From: Forficula auricularia
Lineage: Eukaryota; Arthropoda; Insecta; Dermaptera; Forficulidae
Assembly (NCBI GenBank): GCA_024734495.1
Contig: JALMQS010000091.1
Location: 313,282 to 377,281, forward strand
DNA length: 64,000 nt
Reading direction: 5' to 3'
Part shown: positions 10,166 through 21,414 of the stretch, in pieces
Layout: every line of letters starts with the position of its first letter
Numbering within the stretch: position 1 is the stretch's first letter
Notes under the pieces: generated by a model
Told to the model about the DNA's origin: nothing
Database searches by the model: none
What the model saw: only the letters and a program-made list of their open reading frames with translations
Program-made: the position numbers and the translations under genes

Positions 10166-10556
10166 AAGCATCATCATCATCATTGAGTATACAGTCCTAA
10201 GACTGGTTTGATGCAACAATCCGTCTCCACTCGACTCTGTCCCCCGCCAGCTGTTTGACCTCTCTAAATGTCTGGCATCCCATATCCCCAATTATTTGGT
10301 TGAAATATTCTAATCTGGGTCTTCCCCTTTTCTTTCCCACCCCCCGCCCTCCAAGATATCCCTAAGCAATCCCCCATGTCTCAGTGTATGCCCCATCATC
10401 TGATCTCTTCTCTTCTTCAGACTCTTCCACAAGGTTCTTCTTTCTCCGATTCTTCCAAGAACTTCTTCATTTGTAATTTTATCCATCCATTTGATATTCC
10501 CCTCATTCTTCTGTAGCACCACATTTCGAAAGCCTCCAATCTCTTTCTCACATCAA
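10166..10556 (-). pseudogene. RTE-like LINE 3' fragment
   Basis: Minus strand: WMDKITNEEVLGRIGERRTL, KSLKKRRDQMMGHTLRHGG, LLRDILEGG, then in another frame RLEYFNQIIGDMGCQTFREV and KQLAGDR. This is the C-terminus of an endonuclease-RT protein. The 3' end finishes in an (ATG)n tail (CATCATCATCATCAT on the + strand at about 10170). It is nested beside a Penelope-type tail (GTATGTTTATTTACATCAAGC). Further copies at 15703 and 58909 begin at the same 3' end, as expected of 5'-truncated LINE insertions. Confidence 0.8.
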
Positions 10557-11585
10557 GCATAGGAGTGATTTCCTTTTAAAAATTAACAACTCTGCTACTA
10601 GCCCAGGCAAATTAGACTTTTGCTGGCCAATAAATATGCACAAGCTGGAAATAATTTTAATCAACGTTAGGCATCCCAAATAAGAGTTATATGATTTCTG
10701 GCTGGTACTAAATTTTTGAGGGCCTAAAAACCACGAAAATTTCGGACTTTTTTTCAGATTTGTGCTTATAACTCGAAAAGCATGCGTCCTACAAAAAATT
10801 TCACTCCTACCAAAATGAAAGAGCATAAAATTTCGCGTCGAATAACGCACTAAAAAGCTATGTTTTTTTTCTAGGCATTTGCTTAAAAAGTCACTTTTGA
10901 GGATTATATCCTGTCTTGGAAAATGCTGGATATCTTCAAATCTAGAAGTTTTAACAAAAAAGTGGCTTAAGTAAAACTTCAAGCCAACAAAATTTCTTAG
11001 AAAATGAGACAAGAATCAAATTTCTAGGATGAGTGGTTTTCATTTTATGAAGGAAAAAAATTCAACCTCATTGCGGCACTGGTTACCGTTCTCCAATTAA
11101 GATGAAATTTTGCCAATCTCATTGTTTATATGGAGGTCATCACCGCAAAAATCGAAGAGTGGTTTCTTGTTATCACCTAATGAGCATAATTCACTTTTCT
11201 ACCAATTTGGTAAAAATTGCCTATCTTTGACAATAGATTGTGGCTAAACAACTGAACCGATTTTAGGTTTTAGTACTTTATTTGACGCAAAATTTTATGA
11301 TTTTTCATTTTGGTAAGAGTTGAAATTTTCTTTAGGACGCATGGTTTTCGAGTTATAGGCCAAAATCTGAAAAAAGTCCAAAATTTTCGTGGTTTTTATG
11401 CCCTCAAAAATTTAGCACCAGCCAGAAACCGTCGCAAACTCTTATTTGGGATGCCTAACGTCGATTAAAATTATTATTTCCAGCTTGTGCATATTTATTG
11501 GCCACCGGGGTCTTTTTTCGGTCTAATTTACCTGGTCTATACATTCAGCAAGGAAATCTTTTCGAAAATTAGCTAACTGTTGGGG
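10557..11585. mobile_element. Long terminal-inverted-repeat (foldback) element
   Basis: Left arm about 10557-10850 and right arm about 11265-11585 are diverged inverse complements (for example GGCATCCCAAATAAGAG and CTCTTATTTGGGATGCC, and GTGCATATTTATTGGCCA on the right). The loop is about 400 bp. The 154-codon minus ORF at 10548-11012 runs across the arm and has no domain. No transposase. Confidence 0.65.
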
Positions 11586-11937
11586 TTTATATACAGGGTG
11601 TCCCATAATTCAACGATTAATCGTGATAGGCCAGTTTACGACGGTCCACATCCTAAAATTTTTTTTAATACAATTCTCATTTTTTTGAGTTTATACGTGT
11701 TATAATCGTGAAAATGAAACACAATCTAATTTCAAAACATTATTTGATATAGTGGTTATCTATTTAATATGTCAATCAATTAGGTCTTATCTTAATTTAA
11801 TTAATCATTTGCTTTTATAGTTTTTAATGCTATAATATGTATCTAAATTAATAATGTTAAGAGTTGAGATTTTAAAGTATTTAAATCCCACATAATTAAT
11901 TATAATTATTTATTGAAAACTAATAAATAATACAAAT
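11586..11937. other. Unassigned; possible mariner-like terminus
   Basis: ATACAGGGTGTCCCATAATTC at about 11590 is a common DNA-transposon terminus style; a matching inverted terminus lies far away near 19375. Otherwise AT-rich with no gene. Confidence 0.35.
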
Positions 11938-12652
11938 AAGCTGACGTGTTCTGATGTGGCCATCCACTTGACTTTACCATACAACCTGGCCCTCACTTAT
12001 ATTTAATATTTAATAAAATTATTTATAATCATGTAGGGGGGGGGGTTAGTTTTTGCATTTTTAGACTCCTGGGACCCACTGATTATGTATACAAAATTTG
12101 GTTGAGTTTGGTAAATGGCAAAGATTTTCATTTTTTGACCCTCCGCCCCCCCCCCCATTTCGGACGGTTAGTTTTTGCATTTTTAGACTTCTGGGAACCC
12201 ACTGATTATGTAAACAAAATTTGGTTGTGTTTGCTCAAACGACCTAGATTTTTTATTTTTAACCCCCCTCGACCCCCCTTAATTTTGGGTCGATATGCAC
12301 CAAAATCTAATCAGCTCTTAATCTCAATGGACCAAAACTACGTGTGAAATTTGGTTTTGATATTCACACTAGTTTTTGAGCTAGCTCGTCCACAAATTTG
12401 GTAACGCACAGACTAACAAACAGACTAACAGACATTTTGACAAAACAATTATTATCTCGAAAAGTATAATTTTTTCGATGTTCACTTATTAGAGCTTTTT
12501 TGTAGACCTAAATGTCCATGGTTTCGCTCAATTTTTTTAATCGAAATAGTTTTAGTCGTTTTTTAGATATTTTGAAAAAAAGAAGGAAAAAAAAACACTT
12601 TTTTCATGCACGATTACAATACTTGACCATACCCTGTATGGTAAAGTAAAAA
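11938..12652 (+). repeat. Dispersed repeat A, most complete copy
   Basis: Starts CTGACGTGTTCTGATGTGGCC, then ACTTTACCATACAACCTGG, units of about 120 bp with AAATTTGGTTGAGTTTGG and G- or C-runs, GGTCGATATGCACCAAAATC, CGATGTTCACTTATTAGAGC and ends CCTGTATGGTAAAGTA. The segment ACTTTACCATACA near the start is inverse to TGTATGGTAAAGT at the end. Other copies: 1372, 16687, 28549, 54284, 55225, 60622. No protein coded; class undecided, most likely a non-autonomous DNA element. Confidence 0.75.
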
Positions 12653-12909
12653 ACTACGATGTTTCGATCAAATTTCTCAAATTTTAACTCTTAATAAAAT
12701 TAATCACAAAAATAAAAGGTTCAACAGCTTTATTATTATATATATAATAGCCTAGATTAATTTGCAGCAACGATCACGTAATGCTGCCGACAGAGAGCGC
12801 TGATGCCGTCGATATATTTGCGGTATATTTGCGGCAAATTTGAAATATAATTCTAATTTGAACTCGAATTTTGAAATGAAAGAGTCCAATTGATTTTAAA
12901 TTAAGAAAC
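12653..12909. other. Unassigned AT-rich sequence
   Basis: Includes ACTACGATGTTTCGATCAAA, related to a longer repeat at 50222 (ACTACGACGTTTCGATCAAC). No gene. Confidence 0.35.
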
Positions 12910-13516
12910 ATTAAATATATTGATAATTATTCCTCCCCCTCTCACCACTCAAAAATTAAATATTCAATTCGCTTTTCTTTGCGCACAGAAAAAAAAATTA
13001 ATCACATCTTATTTGATTTATATATTATTTGTTTATTTTTTAATAATTTGCCACTTTTTTATAATTTTTTAAAAATCTAAATTTTGTTATTCTTATTTTT
13101 GGATTTTTACAAAATTGAACGACTTAAGACCCGAGTTTCTCATGGCAATACTGGAGCAGCCTGTCATACAAACAACACCTGATCTCTTCTAAATATTTGG
13201 AGCCTTATATCGATTATCGATCCCAAATTAAAAAAAAATTATATAATATAATTCTCCTCCTCACACGATCCCACTTATTTAAATAAATCTATTTCCACAC
13301 AACAAATATCACAATGCTGTAGATTATAGAAAAAAAATACTTCCAGATTCATATCTAGAGCCTTATTTCTGTAGCTGTGTCAGGACGAAAATGAGGCGAA
13401 ACTTTTAAGAGACTATGTATTTTCGGGAGTTTACAGGTATACATTTGGAGTGTGGTTTTTTAAAAGGAATAAAAATTTTTGACTGAGACGGCGCCCGCCA
13501 GGGCACCAGCCCGAAG
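12910..13516 (-). repeat. 607-bp dispersed element, right member of inverted pair
   Basis: Reverse-complement match of 4879-5484 with few differences. Ends at CCAGCCCG. Left of it (12896-12909) the match extends to sequence that resumes after the insertion in the other copy, showing that this is the uninterrupted state. Confidence 0.75.
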
Positions 13517-14350
13517 GGTCGAGATTCGAGAGCGTGCCGAAGGCACGCACGAAAAGCTCGTTATTAATAATTTTAATAATAGTCAAAGATTAATTAAATC
13601 AAGATGAAACATAATTGTTTAACATATTAAATATAATGATATTTAATTTTTGTTCTACATTCTGTTTGAAAACGACGACAAATTTTAATCGTTAAAGAAA
13701 AAGTCGTTTCCAAGATGTTTGTGAGTCAAGAATAAAAGCTAAAGAAAGATTAATGATGTTTTGTCCTATAGAAAAAATGTTATTGACAAGGAGTGATAAA
13801 ATGAGGTATTTCTCTAACCTTACATAATGTTCAATTTATTTGTAAATAATTTATTTTTATAATCTTTTTTCTAATTTTCCTGGTTTTATCATTCTAGACA
13901 CCGAGGAAGGCAAAATAAATTGACGAAACGTCTGGCCCACTTAATAAAAAACTCTTTGTTTTAATTTATCCAATTCCCTGCAATTTCTTTTATGAAATTT
14001 ACTATGCATACGAATGATGTAACATATTAAGTAAATATCCACTATATAGATAGACAATATTTATTTATCTTCAACAATTTATGTTATACAAATGGGTTTG
14101 GATTAAACACACATCCAAATAGTACCTTTAATAAATAGGGCATTACCCAAAATAAATATAACTTATAACAAATAAATGCAAAAACTCATAAACCAGATCA
14201 AAATTTAAGATTTAAGATTTTAACAATAACAATAAAACAACAATAATAAATCCCAATCAATGCAGAGTCCTTGAGTCCGAAATGAGAGTCACATTAAAAT
14301 CTTCGAGTTGTGAGCTCATGAAGATCGTGATGTTGGATACACACCTCTGA
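13517..14350. other. AT-rich region with a decayed hammerhead-like motif
   Basis: No gene. At 13901-13932, + strand, CCGAGGA, GGC...GAC, GAAACGTC resembles a hammerhead in which the essential CTGA has become CCGA; flanks AGACA/TCTGG are weakly complementary. Probably inactive. Confidence 0.35.
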
Positions 14351-14361
14351 GACTCCAACAA

Positions 14362-15253
14362 GATGAACCTCCATTTGGACCACAATCGATCCAAAATTGG
14401 AGAGCCGAGAAGATTCCCGGGGTTGATAGAGGACAGAAACATCGATTGGCAGACATCGCTGAGATGGCTGCTACACGAGGACCTATATCCAGAGACAGAG
14501 GGGTTTATCTTCGCTATTCAAGATAGGGTAATGAAAACCAGAAATTATCAGAAACAGTTCTTGAAAATGAACGTGACAGATATTTGTAGAAAACCCGAAA
14601 TTATCAGAAACACATCTTGAAAATGAACCTGACAGATATTTGTAGAAAATGTGGTAAACCTGGGGAACTCATCGAAACACATCTTGAAAATAAACGTGAC
14701 AGATATTTGTAGAAAACCCGAAACACATCTTGAAAATGAACGAGACAGATATTTGTAGAAAACCCGAAATTATCAGAAACACATCTTGAAAATGAACGTG
14801 ACAGATATTTGTAGAAAATGTGGTAAACCTGGGGAATTCATCGAAAACATCATGTCTGGATGTTCGGCATTAGCGGACAACGCATATCTTGGACGTCATA
14901 ACCAAGTCGCCAAACTAATACACCAACAGATGGCAATCAAATTTGGAATGTTGAGCAAAGATACACCGCCATACTACAAATATGCACCATCCGAAGTGCT
15001 TGAGAGATCAAACCAATTGATGTACTGGGACAGACCAATTCTCACAGATAAGCAAGTGGCCCATAACAGACCAGATATTATCATCCTCAACAAAATCGAG
15101 AAGACAGCCGACCCTTTGACGCATAACATCAAGTCAACAGAGGACGAAAAAATAAGAAAATATGAAGACTTGGCGATAGAGATGAAAAACATGCCACATT
15201 GTGGGGAAATTCTTGAATTAAGACCATCGGGAACGTCATGCGGGCCAGGATGA
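14362..15253 (+). pseudogene. Non-LTR RT C-terminal fragment with internal tandem duplications
   Basis: Reads RWLLHEDLYPETEGFIFAIQ, DRVMKTRNYQKQFLK, then ICRKCGKPGEFIENIMSGCS, ALADNAYLGRHNQVAKLIHQ, and GMLSKDTPPYYKYAPSEVLE, WDRPILTDKQVAHNRPDIII. This is a zinc-knuckle-like C-terminus known from insect LINE proteins. Between 14550 and 14830 the segment encoding MNVTDICRK is repeated about five times, destroying the original frame. The polymerase core is absent. Confidence 0.75.
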
Positions 15254-15702
15254 ATTTCCTTTCCGCATCGACCGAACCTAATCCCACTTCATCCAAGGCA
15301 GTGTTCCGCAAAGTGTGTGACGTGGCACACTGGTGTGACGTGGAAAAATGTCAAGTTTTGTGAAGATAATGCACCTAGACATAGCTGAGACTAATGCGAG
15401 CAAGAGATGAGGGCAGTCTTATCAACGATTGCTCCAAATTTTGATCGCTCAATTAAGCAGGCTCACATTTCTCATTAAACATCTTTTCATAATATATTGA
15501 TTTTAATCAAAAATAAAGTTGTTTTTAACCGACTTAATTTTTCTTTGGTGTACCTTGAACACAAAAAGTTTGCGGAACACTGATCCAAGAGATAGGTGAA
15601 AGTTTTCCAGCAGCAATGCTGAGAAAGTGCAAAAAAATCAGCATAATAACATACATATGTACAGAATATGTACAAGTCAAATACAACAATCAATTATATG
15701 TC
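15254..15702. other. No gene seen
   Basis: AT-rich; includes GTTTTTAACCGACTTAATTTT near 15523, a fragment resembling repeat B termini. Other ORFs here lack domains. Confidence 0.35.
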
Positions 15703-16172
15703 ATCATCATCATGGAGTATACAGTCCTAAGACTGGTTTGATGCAACAATCCGTCTCCACTCGACTCTGTCCCCCGCCAGCTGTTTGACCTCTCTAAATG
15801 TCTGGCATCCCATATCCTCAATTATTTGGTTGAAATATTCTAATCTGGGTCTTCCCCTTTTCTTCCCTCCCCCTCCAAGGTATCATCCCCTAAGTAGTCC
15901 CCCATGTCTCAGTGTGTGCCCCATTATCTGACCTCTTCTCTTCTTCAGACTCTTCCATAAGGTTCTTCTTTCTCCGATTCTTCCAAGAACTTCTTCATTT
16001 GTAATTTTATCCATCCATTAAGGGATATTCATCATTCTTCTGTAGCACCACATTTCGAAAGCCTCTAATCTCTTTCTCTCCGCTTTTCTAATTGTCCAGG
16101 TTTCACACCCGTACATGGGCTATGCTCCATACATATGTCTTCAATAACAACTTCCTGTTTTCTAACTGCAGG
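15703..16172 (-). pseudogene. RTE-like LINE 3' fragment
   Basis: Same family and same 3' end as 10166-10556: (ATG)n tail, then IGDMGCQTFREVKQLAG, KSLKKRRDQIMGHTLRHGG and WMDKITNEEVLG, continuing further 5' to FEMWCYRRMMN-like text. Several frameshifts. 5' truncated. Confidence 0.8.
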
Positions 16173-16441
16173 TGTACATTCATTCATTCATTAAAAAGAT
16201 CTAAGCATCCACAAATTAAAATGTATACATCATTTGTCTGAGTAACATTAGGAAGTGAGTAATATTAGGAAATTAATATTTAAATAAATATATAGACTGT
16301 TTATTTTGAAAGTGTTGTTAAGTCCACATCTGTAATTGATGGTGAGAACTTTCACCAAGTAGATATAATTAAATATTAGAGTGTTAAATATCCAGTATCA
16401 AATAATGTTTTGAAATTTGATCATTTTGAAAAAAAAAAATA

Positions 16442-16652
16442 CAAATATTTAAAAGGATCGTTGGGAGTTGGACCAGAATTTAAATCAAACGGAAAAGTTT
16501 TTTAATTAAATGGGCCAAATGTTTCGTCACTGATTAGCCACTTCCTAAGTGGCTGAAATTGTAAATAAACAAGACAATTTTATTAATTATTTAATGTTAA
16601 TGCGTTTGATTTAAATTCTGGTCCAACTCCCTACGATCCTTTTAAATATTTG
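16442..16652. mobile_element. Foldback element with hammerhead-like centre
   Basis: Arms 16442-16491 and 16603-16652 are inverse complements (50 bp, two or three differences; CAAATATTTAAAAGGATCG at the ends). Between them, on the minus strand (about 16505-16560), CTTAGGA, a GTGGCT...AGTGAC region and GAAACATTTGG have the layout of a hammerhead but with a changed core. Confidence 0.6.
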
Positions 16653-16686
16653 ATTATGGAAATAAAAATAAATATATTATTTTTTT

Positions 16687-17272
16687 TACTTTACCATACA
16701 GGGTATGGTCAAGTATTGTAATCGTGCATGAAAAAAGTGTTTTTTTCCTTCTTTTATTTCGAAATATCTCAAAAACGGCTGAAACTATTTCGATTAAAAA
16801 AATTGAGCTAAACCATCGCATTTCCCTCTACAAAAAAGCTCTAATAAGTGAACATCGAAAAAATTATATTTTTCGAGATAATAATTTTTTGTCAAAATGT
16901 CTGTTAGTCTGTCTGTTAGTCTGTGCGTTACCAAATTTTGAGGACGAGCTAGCTCAAAAACTAGTGTGAATATCAAAACCAAATTTAACACGTAGTTTTG
17001 GTCCATTGAGATTAAGAGCTGATTAGATTTTGGTGCATATCGACCCAAAATTAAGGGGGGTGAAGGGCGGAGGGTCAAAAAATGAAAATCGTTGCCATTT
17101 ACCAAACTAAACCAAATTTTGTATACATAATCAGTGGGTCCCAGGAGTCTAAAAATGCAAAAACTAACCCCCCCCCTACATGATTATAAATAATTTTATT
17201 AAATATTAAATATAAGTGAGGGGCCAGGTTGTATGGTAAAGTCAAGTGGATGGCCACATCAGAACACGCCAG
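16687..17272 (-). repeat. Dispersed repeat A, complete shorter copy
   Basis: Reverse orientation from ACTTTACCATACAGGGTATGG to CAGAACACGCCAGCTTATTT. Contains a single tandem unit. The ORFs here are artefacts. Confidence 0.75.
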
Positions 17273-17661
17273 CTTATTTTAAAGAAAGAAGTAGTAAGTG
17301 CTATTTTAAAATATTCACCGAATGAGTAATTTTTTATTCAAATAACTTGCCATGCTAAGGTAGTACATTTTTTTTACAGTCTGAAGACTCCAAGTTAGCT
17401 GATCAAAACTTTTTAACACATTAATCCGTCAAAAATATATTTTTTCTCCAAAAGTATAGTACTTAATTTTGGTTTTATTTTGAATTGTAGTCAATAGATA
17501 GGTTATTCAGGATTGCGTAACAAAAATTAGAAAAATAAAATTTGGTAATTTGCACCATTTGATTAGTTAAGTGCAGGTTAGCGATTTTCACCATTTTCAA
17601 AAAAATGCCTATAACTCGAAAACTTTAAGACTTCTCGCGATATATATCTTAAATTGAAAGT

Positions 17662-17784
17662 TTTTTTGCAGAGAGTAGCAGAATTTTTATATATTGAAGG
17701 AGACAATAAAAGAATGTGACTATAGTCTCGTTATAAATAAATAAAATTTATAATTCCAGCAGAAGACACTCTTTTATTGTCTCC
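17662..17784. mobile_element. Penelope-type foldback relic
   Basis: Has the GAGAGTAGCAGA start seen in the Penelope-like element, arms GGAGACAATAAAAGAATGT (17699-17717) and its near inverse ending 17784, and between them ACTATAGTCTCGTTATAAAT, the stem III and cleavage site of the 32.7-kb motif. The CTGATGA-stem II part is gone, so it cannot be a ribozyme. Confidence 0.55.
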
Positions 17785-18188
17785 GATATATATCTTGTTT
17801 AAAAATCGTGATCAAAACAATTCTCGTTAATATGTTAATTATTCTTTAATATATTAATGAGAAAATTATAAATTTATTTAACCTCATTATTTCAAGTTAG
17901 AAATATATAAGTTCAGATATTATTTTCACTTAATATTTGACAAAAATCATCTGCATTCGATTTGCGATTGAATCAAATGTAGAAAACATAGGATTAACTA
18001 ATGGCAGGCACCTAACATACGTGCTAACAGACTATGGACTGGGAGATTGAATATATAACATCTCAGATTTCAAATTCATTTGGTGATCCATCCAAGTGTC
18101 AAGCTGGCTAAACGCAAAATGACGTTGGATTATAGCTAAATGGATCATATCTTTTTCATTTTCTCTTGGGCCAGACTTAAGACTCAGC

Positions 18189-18708
18189 CAGTGCGTAGCG
18201 AGCTTAACTCGCGCCCGGGGCACAATACCTTTTTAGCGCCCCCCCCCCCATTCGAAAACCATATAAAATTATATGTAAAATATACTCGCAAATTAATTAA
18301 TAAATAAAGTAAAATAAATAAAGTCATAGGCTCAAGCTAGGCTTTAAATTTGAGACAAAAAATGTAGTTGAGAAAACAAGACTAGATTTTGAAATGTAAA
18401 TGATCATCTAGAATTCTAGGCACAGGTCGAGTCAGCCCTGCCAGTAGAAAAGACAGCCATTTCTATTATGAATATTTTATTACAGTTTGATTTAGACTAT
18501 TAGTGTTCCTTTTTTTCCTTTTTATTTACGAATTAACATTTATTATATTACACTGGCACTAAATTTAAAATATATTTTCCAGAAATCAATTATAATAAAA
18601 ATAAAAATTATCCAGCAAATTTTTGTTTTGCGAACCATTTTGGCGCCCCTTTGTGAGTAGCGCTCGGGGCATGATAACCCTCCTTGCCCCCCTCTCGCTA
18701 CGCCACTG
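18189..18708. mobile_element. hAT-type MITE with perfect 8-bp target duplication
   Basis: 520 bp, flanked by GACTCAGC at 18181-18188 and 18709-18716. Ends CAGTGCGTAGCGAG and (reverse complement) CAGTGGCGTAGCGAG, with G/C-runs inside. No transposase. Confidence 0.8.
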
Positions 18709-18862
18709 GACTCAGCAGACTCCAATAGCTTCAACCAGCAGTAGTCTCGCGATATATATCTTGTTTAAAAAGTGTGATAAAAACAAATCTCGTTAATTAA
18801 GTTGATATCGATGAGGCAGTCCAAAAAAAGAAGAGGATGATGTACACTATCTTTTTATTTAT

Positions 18863-18904
18863 AAAACCGACGTTTCGGAGGGTATTCCTCCTTCTTCAGG
18901 TTTT
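18863..18904 (-). ncRNA. Hammerhead ribozyme motif
   Basis: Minus strand: AAAAC, core CTGAAGA, A, stem II GGAGG...CCTCC (5 bp), GAAA, stem III ACGT, cleavage base C, then GGTTTT. Core intact. Stem I is one C shorter than in the 26.9-kb copy, leaving one G bulged. Confidence 0.6.
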
Positions 18905-19116
18905 GAAAAGTCGGTGAAGTCAATGCGACATTCTCTCTGTCTCCTCTTTCAGTGGAAGTAAAAATAATATATTATATTTCATTCTCAGCAGAATTATCAA
19001 TTATATACTACACTATAATGTCTGCTGAGAATGATATATACAATATATTATTGTTGCTGCCACTGAAAGAGGAGACAGAGGGGAATGTCGCATTGGATTT
19101 CCTTCACTGACTTTTC

Positions 19117-19160
19117 AAAGCCCTGAAGAGGAAGGGAATAGCCTCCGAAACGTCGTTTTT
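19117..19160 (+). ncRNA. Hammerhead ribozyme motif, stem II weakened
   Basis: AAAGCC, core CTGAAGA (19123-19129), stem II of imperfect complementarity because GGAGG has become GGAAGG, GAAA (19147-19150), CGTC, GTTTTT. Core intact, helices degraded. Confidence 0.5.
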
Positions 19161-19411
19161 ATCAATAAAAAGATAGTGTAAATTTTTTTTTAGACTGCCT
19201 CATCGATATCCCACTTAATTCACTTATCAGTCCGTCTCCAAAAATTACTCCAATCTTAATTCTCGTTAATATGTTAATTATTATTTGATATATTAATGAG
19301 AAAATTATAAATTTATGAGACTTTTTTAAAAGTAAACTGACCTATCTCTGTTTATCGTTGAGTTATGGGACATCCTGTATAGAGGTGTTAAGAGAGATTG
19401 AGAGATCTAGC

Positions 19412-19846
19412 CAGGCGCGGATCCAGACCTCTGATTTGGGGCGGGGGGGGGGGGGGTCGGCAGTCACTGAGTTTTACCCCCCCCTTAATGAAAAATGGAC
19501 CCTATCTCAAACTAAATAAAAAGAGCATTATATTTTTAAATTCATTTCCTTTGTCAACATTTTTAATAGAGATGGGAAAAATCGTTCTTTTTAGGGAATA
19601 GTTCTTTTATAGTTCGTTCATTATATATGGAACTAGTTCAATTGAACTATATAGTTCAGGGGTGGCCGATGTATATAAGATCTGCTTTTTATCTCGGAAG
19701 TGTGTGGCGATCAAATTGTCCAAGCGGGGGGGGGGGTCAGAGTCGCAGAACTTTATTTTCAATTTTAAAATTTAATCTTATAAATTTTTTTTTTTAAATA
19801 AACATAACAAATCTTGAGAGACGCCCCCCCCCTGGATCAGCGCATG
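19412..19846 (+). mobile_element. hAT-type MITE, second copy
   Basis: Same family as 8186-8457: starts CAGGCGCGGATCCAGACCTC and ends ATCAGCGCATG. Flanks GATCTAGC and GATTAGCT are an imperfect duplication. Shares GTATATAAGATCTGC with the other copy. Contains long G- and C-runs. Confidence 0.65.
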
Positions 19847-20149
19847 GATTAGCTACTATGTCAACTTTCAATGTTTATTATTGCAAACACAGCTTGCAAA
19901 ATATTCATGAACAAATCAAGTAGATATTAATAGCTTGGAAATATATTTTCATCTTAAAATAAACAAATTGAAGTACCAACTGGCTGCTTTCTATTCTATG
20001 TAGAAGAGTGCAATGCAATGCATATAATTTAACCAATCAATTAATTATAATTTTATTTCTATTGCACGACATTATAAGTACCTGGAACACCGAGCTCGGT
20101 AATTTTTTTAAAAGCGATATATTAATTTTATTTTTAATTTTTAATTCCG

Positions 20150-20670
20150 CCCCTGTCTCGAATACGGCTCTTATCTATGGAGAGGAGCCTCAAAATATTC
20201 TCTTGCTACCCTGGATGCAATTCAGAAACCAGCCGTCAGGCTAATTGATGATTCTACCCTCACCGACTCCCTCGACTCGCTACCTCATCGAAGAAATGTC
20301 TCTGCCCTTTCCCTTTTCTATAGATACTATCACGGCAGGTGCTCTCATGAGATAAAATCAATAATTCCCCCCAAAGCATGCTTTGCACGTAGCACGCGTT
20401 TTGCCTACTCCCAACACTCTCTCGCGGTCAAATTGGAAAAGTGCCGGACCACTTCATTCGCCAATACGTATATCCCCATGACTTCAAGGAACTGGAACTC
20501 TCTTCCAGCGCTTATAATCTACAAACCTTCAAAACCGGAGTGCATAGACACCTACGTCTACACCCTCTCACTTAATCAACTTTCCCTTCTCTTCGGTAAT
20601 GCAAGGGTCTTTCGAGATCCATAGGGGCTGCATCTTTACTGGTGCACCCCTTCTTGCATTCGATTGCATT
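20150..20670 (+). pseudogene. LINE RT C-terminal fragment, + strand
   Basis: LDAIQKPAVRLIDDSTLTDS, LDSLPHRRNVSALSLFYRYY, HGRCSHEIKSIIPPKACFAR, STRFAYSQHSLAVKLEKCRT, RNWNSLPA: a widespread arthropod LINE C-terminus. A frameshift near 20520 puts LQTFKTGVHRHLR in another frame. Ends in a 3' UTR with an A-rich tail near 20660-20680. The inserted copy splits the older element. Confidence 0.8.
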
Positions 20671-20851
20671 AAAAAAGGTAAAAAGGTCGATTTTTAATCG
20701 AAGCCAAAATGAAATTTAATTTATATTTATCCCAACGTTTTTATCAGCTATGGTCATCATCAAGACGTGTATCACTGGCTACAAAGTTTTGATTGTAATT
20801 GCAATTAAAAATAATATTAAAATACAAAGATGGTCTTTCTTTGACCATTTT

Positions 20852-20894
20852 AAATCCTGAAGAAGGAGGGACGATCCTTCGAATTGTCGGATTT
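20852..20894 (+). ncRNA. Hammerhead-like motif, GAAU variant
   Basis: AAATC, core CTGAAGA (20857-20863), stem II GGAGG...CCTTC, then GAATTGTC instead of GAAACGTC, then GGATTT. The same variant is seen at 21774 (minus) and 57605, so it was in their common ancestor. The change removes the A15.1-U16.1 pair; activity is doubtful. Confidence 0.45.
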
Positions 20895-21414
20895 TTTAAG
20901 AGAATGAAATTGATATTCTAATAAATTATTCTATATAGAAAAATACCTTTAATTAATTAAATTGGTAAATTATAATATATATCAATATTTGTAATGATCT
21001 ATTTGTGGAATTTAAGATAAAAAAACAATTAATTTTATTAAAATAAAATTGTAAAAAATGTAATTATAAATTTTTATTCAAACAGCCACCTGTAAATAAT
21101 TATTTATTTAACAAAAACCCATCAAAAACAACTTAGCCGAATTTATCGCCCGGAGAATTTACCACTGCTCGAAGCCTTTAAAAAAACTTAATAAATTGGA
21201 TTGTATCTAACTTTCTGAGATTTGGCTCGTGATCCCGGCTTCTTTCCTTCTACTCTGTTCTTTTCACGATGGAGGGGCCATCCCATACAGGCCTTTAGGG
21301 CAGAGGTTGGGGAACTTTTTTAGTTATTACCCCAAAATATTTTTCCATAGGTCGCTATTTCCCCTACATGAAAAGCAAAAAAAAGCATGGTAAATGTATT
21401 ATATTAAACGAGCA

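Larger units (their letters stand above)
18795..19258. mobile_element. Foldback element with hammerhead motifs on both arms
   Basis: Inverted arms of about 190 bp: GATATCGATGAGGCAGTCC at the left and GACTGCCTCATCGATATC at the right; TCTGTCTCCTCTTTCAGTGG/CCACTGAAAGAGGAGACAG near the centre. The loop is about 60 bp. Related to 26568-27003. The right side extends to CAGTCCGTCTCC, matching the left side of that copy, so each copy is truncated at a different end. Confidence 0.75.
20079..21140 (+). mobile_element. Ribozyme-bearing TIR element (57345 family), interrupted by LINE fragment
   Basis: Begins GTACCTGGAACACCGAGC and runs on, after a LINE fragment at 20150-20670, with the same order as 57345-58035: GTCGATTTTTAATCGAAGCC, ATCACTGGCTACAAAGTTTTG, hammerhead-like motif at 20852, and CAGCCACCTGTAAATAATTA near the right. 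The right terminus is lost. Confidence 0.6.

Noticed and set aside
10548..11012. 154-codon minus ORF
   Set aside because: Runs across one arm of a long inverted-repeat element; the other arm has no matching open frame and no domain is visible.
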